A DNA stretch of 64,000 nucleotides from GM7GCV1 sp965221105 (lineage in GTDB: Bacteria > Pseudomonadota > Gammaproteobacteria > Pseudomonadales > GM7GCV1), in NCBI GenBank assembly GCA_965221105.1, contig OZ244871.1:2480001-2544000 (forward strand). Direction: 5' to 3'. Of the stretch, positions 62,529 through 64,000 are shown piece by piece; position 1 is the stretch's first letter; every line of letters begins with the position of its first letter. A program made the position numbers and the translations under genes. The notes under the pieces are model-generated. The model ran no database searches, was not told where the DNA came from, and saw nothing but the letters and a program-made list of their open reading frames with translations.

Positions 62529-64000
62529 TTACTGATTCTGGATCTTTGCCTGGGAACGTAAATAATCTACCAGCAGGCGCACGGGTCGACCCGTAGAACC
62601 CTTGGCTTTTCCGCCGCGCCAGGCAGTGCCCGCAGTATCCAGATGCGCCCACTTCTGATCCTGTGTAAAACGGCTCAGGAAACAGGCTGCGGTGACGCTG
62701 CCGGCCTCCCGCCCGCCGATATTAGCCATATCAGCAAAGTTACTGTCCAGCTGTTTGTTGTATTCAGGCCAGAGAGGCATTCTCCAGGCCTTGTCGCCAG
62801 TCCGCGCACTCGCATCGATCAGCTGCTGGGCCAGTTCATCATCATTCGCGTACAACCCCGACGCATGGCTTCCCAGGGCAACGACGCAGGCTCCGGTCAG
62901 TGTCGCAATATCGACGATTGATGCCGGACTGAAGCGCGCAGCATAGGTGAGCGCATCGCAGAGCACCAGCCGGCCTTCGGCATCAGTATTCAGTATCTCG
63001 ATGGTCTTGCCCGACATGGACGTCACGATGTCGCCAGGTTTGGTTGCCTTGCCTCCCGGCATATTTTCCGCTGCCGCGACGATAGCAACCAGATTGATGG
63101 GCAGTTCCAGTTTGATTGTGGCATCGAGGGCACCAAAAACACTTGCTGCGCCACACATGTCGTATTTCATCTCATCCATGGCGGCACCAGGTTTGAGTGA
63201 AATGCCGCCCGAGTCAAAGGTAATCCCTTTGCCGACGAGAACATGGGGAGCCTGTTCCGGCTCGCCTCCCCGATACTGCATCACTATCAATCTGGCTGGC
63301 TGCTCTGAGCCGGCAGACACGGAGAGCAGTGAACCCATGCCCAACTCCTGCATAGCGTCTTCATCCAGAATTTCAGTCTCCAGTGGATGTTCCTCCGCCA
63401 TCCGGCAGGCGAGTCCTGCCAGGTATCTCGGAGTGCAGGCATTACCAGGCATATTGCCTAAATCTCTGGTCATATTGATGCTTTCACCCAACACGGCCGC
63501 CGAACAGACAGTCTCCTCGAGTACCGAATCTCCGCTGATAAGCCCCAGGCTCCTGAGTTTCTGAGGGGGTTTTTTCTTGCTTTTGAAGTCTTCAAATCTG
63601 TACGAACGGAAAGCGAGGCTGAGTACCAGTTCTTCGGCCAGTTGCGGTGCTGACCCCGCCGGAATCAGTCCGTTCAGGTCCACGCCAACTGTCTCGCAGG
63701 GCAGCTCTGAAAGTCGGTCAGCGAGTCTGGATGCGAGTTTGCGTACATCTTGGCCGGACTTGATTTCTGCAGGAAGTCTGTAGAGCAGCAGGGTTTTAAA
63801 CTCAACTGAACCTGATTCATCAGGTTGGCGTTCTGTAGCCGGTAACAGCAGGCTCTGGAACGCCTTGTCTCCAAGGGCACCTGACTGCATTGCGCTCTTG
63901 ATGAGTAATGCTATTTCTGGCTCAACGCCATCAACCTCTTGTGCATCCTGCCCCACGAATACTGTGAGACAATTTACGCCCAGTTCATCCAGACTTCTGA
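62529..64000 (-). CDS. pepA: Leucyl aminopeptidase, 5' end beyond window
   Basis: This is the C-terminal ~490 residues of an M17 aminopeptidase. The frame is open to the right edge (RSLDELGVNCLTVFVGQDA), so the start lies outside. The active-site block GKGITFDSGGISLKPGAAMD, the metal-binding KYDMCGAA and the signature NTDAEGRLVL are present. It removes N-terminal Leu and other residues; in E. coli PepA also binds DNA. It is followed by holC. Confidence 0.95.
   Translation of the reverse strand, partial: RSLDELGVNCLTVFVGQDAQEVDGVEPEIALLIKSAMQSGALGDKAFQSLLLPATERQPDESGSVEFKTLLLYRLPAEIKSGQDVRKLASRLADRLSELPCETVGVDLNGLIPAGSAPQLAEELVLSLAFRSYRFEDFKSKKKPPQKLRSLGLISGDSVLEETVCSAAVLGESINMTRDLGNMPGNACTPRYLAGLACRMAEEHPLETEILDEDAMQELGMGSLLSVSAGSEQPARLIVMQYRGGEPEQAPHVLVGKGITFDSGGISLKPGAAMDEMKYDMCGAASVFGALDATIKLELPINLVAIVAAAENMPGGKATKPGDIVTSMSGKTIEILNTDAEGRLVLCDALTYAARFSPASIVDIATLTGACVVALGSHASGLYANDDELAQQLIDASARTGDKAWRMPLWPEYNKQLDSNFADMANIGGREAGSVTAACFLSRFTQDQKWAHLDTAGTAWRGGKAKGSTGRPVRLLVDYLRSQAKIQNQ

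Overview
This window most likely comes from a gammaproteobacterium, probably a marine relative of the Pseudomonadales. The evidence is the housekeeping content and order: cysB, thrH, pabB, proS, an fmdB-type gene, aspS and yebC; topA, a DUF6586-type gene, lexA and nagZ; valS, ppk and ppx; pepA and holC. There is also an E. coli-type SOS box in front of lexA. No rRNA or tRNA gene and no CRISPR array was recognised.

Layout. (1) 1-4717 is an accessory left end. It holds a truncated exported protein running off the edge, an AAA_14/DUF4143 ATPase and an mrr restriction gene with two frame breaks. The block lies between two diverged copies of a ~340-bp sequence that covers the 3' end of the neighbouring protease gene. 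(2) 4718-19432 is one unidirectional minus-strand gene set of thirteen genes. It encodes a TPR protein with a TonB-like C-terminus, five predicted lipoprotein or exported factors, a TPR/PEGA-like anchored protein, a PEGA plus pseudo-formylglycine-generating-enzyme protein, an ExbB/TolQ/MotA channel, an uncharacterised possibly actin-like protein, two von Willebrand factor A (VWA) proteins whose only membrane helix looks like that of ExbD/TolR, and an M48 protease. I read this as an undescribed proton-motive-force-driven envelope machine, and it is the most interesting item here. Two short tandem repeats sit at translation starts inside it. (3) 19467-28600 is a decayed and mobile zone: an IS66-type element, an alcohol-dehydrogenase remnant, a Rieske ferredoxin, a short-chain dehydrogenase, an IS1634-type remnant, a solitary TnpB, a lytic-transglycosylase-like lipoprotein and an M16 protease.

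(4) 29289-58391 is core genome: sulphur regulation, folate/PABA, tRNA charging (Pro, Asp, Val), YebC, an exported catalase-peroxidase, TatD, Slt, topoisomerase I, LexA, NagZ, MscS, an LpxL-type acyltransferase, and polyphosphate metabolism. (5) 58440-62080 is an islet with a Fic protein, a 268-bp deletion derivative of the IS66-type element and a VapBC-like pair. It splits valS from holC-pepA, which are normally adjacent. (6) 62085-64000 is holC and a pepA that runs off the right edge.

Functional links are as follows. The envelope set combines a proton channel, candidate force-transmitting subunits, a TonB-like domain and periplasmic binding modules. valS-ppk-ppx are tightly packed, with a 4-bp GTGA overlap between valS and ppk. 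nagZ-mscS-lpxL form a cell-envelope operon.
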